A DNA stretch of 64,000 nucleotides from Edolisoma coerulescens. Taxonomy: Eukaryota > Chordata > Aves > Passeriformes > Campephagidae. Shown in pieces: positions 62,499 through 64,000 of the stretch. Position numbers and translations under genes: made by a program. Under the pieces are notes generated by a model, which had not been told where the DNA came from, searched no databases, and saw only the letters and a list, made by a program, of their open reading frames with translations. Every line of letters starts with the position of its first letter. Position 1 is the first letter of the stretch. The DNA is taken from the NCBI GenBank assembly GCA_013397115.1, contig VWZW01002467.1, positions 745,666 through 809,665 on the forward strand, read 5' to 3'.

Positions 62499-64000
62499 TT
62501 TTTCCTCTTTTTCTTAACACCGTTCAGTATCTGCCTCTGCCAGCCGTGTGCCAGCTGGCCTGGGCACGAGCAATAACCGGACAACTTTTTGCAGAGGCTG
62601 AGGTATCAGCATTCGTTGTAGTCTCAATGACTGTTTGTTTTACTAAATTTATCCACGGCATCTAAGTAAAGGGCTTAGCGGCATTATTTACAAAGAGTGC
62701 AGGTTGCTCTCGAGATGCCCTTCCCCGAGCATCCACGGAACATCACACTTGAAAAGTCAGCAATGGATACTGCAAGTGTGTTTGTGTCACAGCCTGGCGA
62801 GGCAGGCTGGAATGCTCAGCTTCTCCAAACAGTTTCTGGAGCATCACTGTGCTGAACAAATAGACTCTAACAATGTTTAGTAGGTGAATGTTGCAGGAAT
62901 TCACATATTGAAGGGTTTATGAAAGACACTTTTAAAACACCTATGATTCAGTTACAGAGTTGTGTGTTATTTTAATTTCAGTAGATTTCTTTGCACACAG
63001 GGAAAGATCTCATCTGTAGTTCCTGTGGGCTAAGGCAAACATAAATAAATGGTACATTTGTTACAGCATTCTTGTTCAAAACTTCAGCCACAGACCATAG
63101 AGGGGCTTTTGGAAACTGCAGATAGAGCTTCATTTGCTGAGTGCTTGAACTCTTAATATCTAAGGATGTACATCATGCATGAATGTTTTATTGTTAACAA
63201 AATACATTTGAGATTCAGTAATAGTTTGCTGAAAGCTTTCAGTTTATCAGAGAATGGTGACAGCAGACAGTCCTGCTGATTACTGCATTGTGACTTGAGC
63301 TAGGTAAAAAGTGTGGGATTAATGGAGAAATACTGTGGTGTGATCTCTGCTCAAGCTGTCCCTGAGCACTTTCCAAGTCAGCACTCTCACAAAAAGCCTT
63401 GCTGGACCATCTGCCTCCCGCAGGCTCCTCTGCATCCCTCACCTCAGGCTCATCAACAACATTATTGTCTGGATTTACACCTATCTATGCTAAAAAAATT
63501 GGTTTTAAAAAGATATCTGGTGGAAGAGCCACTGGGACAGAATTTGCACGAGTTAGTGCTGACTCTCCAGCCTCAGGCTGCAGCTCTGTGACATTGCCTT
63601 TCCCCTCCAAAGCTGAAATATCTGTCACTGTAAAACGCCTCCTGTACTGAATGCACAGGGTATAATATATATTTTAAACTTGTGTTATTTTCAACTTGAT
63701 TTGACCAGTTTATGGACTCTAGAGTTTTTCTCCGTCTTTCTGCTTAATCCACATAAAGATTTTTTCTTACTTATCACAGTTCAGTGTTATTTAAAGGTTT
63801 TAACACAATCTCACCATCAAAGATAACTTTGCAATATGATTACATCTTGTAGCAAGCCCACGTGCAGCAGGCAATGGTAAACTCGCTGGAAAGCCCTCTC
63901 AAGCTGCAACGCTTGTCACCACAGCACGTGGAGAAATTTGGGTGCTTCTACCTAATTTCTGACTTGTTGGCAGACCTGACAGGGAGACGTGTGGGGCCAG
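62499..64000. other. AT-rich sequence, probably first intron of the 62-kb transcript
   Basis: No sizeable recognisable frame except short unidentifiable ones at 63239-63650. The sequence is AT-rich and unique (for example 63660-63840), with no transposon. If the CpG island is a plus-strand promoter, this is its first intron. The window ends before any identifiable second exon. Confidence 0.4.

Noticed and set aside
62223..62576. 117-codon open frame overlapping the same island
   Set aside because: It also starts at GTG, at a candidate splice donor itself, and has no recognisable domain.
62033..62665. 210-codon open frame through the CpG island
   Set aside because: It begins at a GTG, not an ATG, and crosses candidate splice donors. 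Its Arg/Gly-rich half is simply translated CpG-island sequence. The ATG at 62088 is in another frame.

Overview
This window looks like bird (avian, probably neoavian) nuclear DNA that is almost entirely non-coding. The main evidence is a 5'-truncated CR1 LINE near 5.3-5.6 kb whose sequence fits my memory of the neoavian CR1 3' end. The base composition also fits: short GC- and CpG-rich patches sit between AT-rich blocks, and other transposons are scarce. There are no bacterial or viral genes, no CRISPR array, and no rRNA or tRNA gene that I can defend. Open reading frames of 60-230 codons occur on both strands throughout. None has a recognisable domain or family motif, they overlap in conflicting frames, and many lack an ATG, so I treat them as chance.

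The one place that looks like a gene start is on the right, about 61.98-62.50 kb. A dense CpG island carries an E2F-like element, an ATG in a strong Kozak context (62088) followed by a consensus splice donor, two further GTGAG-type donors downstream, and a short GC-rich tandem repeat. I read this as the promoter and first exon(s) of a plus-strand gene or lncRNA whose body runs off the right edge. I cannot name the gene. A second, smaller CpG-rich patch (58.32-58.50 kb) begins with a perfect RFX X-box and could be another promoter or enhancer.

The rest, 0-58 kb, reads as the gene-poor flank of that promoter. It alternates GC-rich unique sequence with AT-rich, ORF-poor blocks that hold clusters of homeodomain, POU-octamer, MEIS/TGIF, TCF/LEF, RUNX and nuclear-receptor type motifs. 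The clearest are 9.54-10.1, 11.36-11.89, 16.2-16.6, 24.93-26.13, 26.99-27.24, 34.48-35.46, 38.54-39.0, 40.2-40.4 and 48.48-48.64 kb. These are candidate conserved enhancers; conservation itself cannot be seen from one sequence.

Repeats are few: one CR1, one fragment resembling an old palindromic amniote repeat (about 32.70-32.75 kb), one dispersed pair of diverged ~75-bp copies (7.2 and 35.0 kb), and short homopolymer or simple-sequence tracts. I found no convincing new molecular system. The points most worth checking are the promoter at 62 kb, the X-box patch, the AT-rich block at 24.9-26.1 kb and the unexplained repeat pair.
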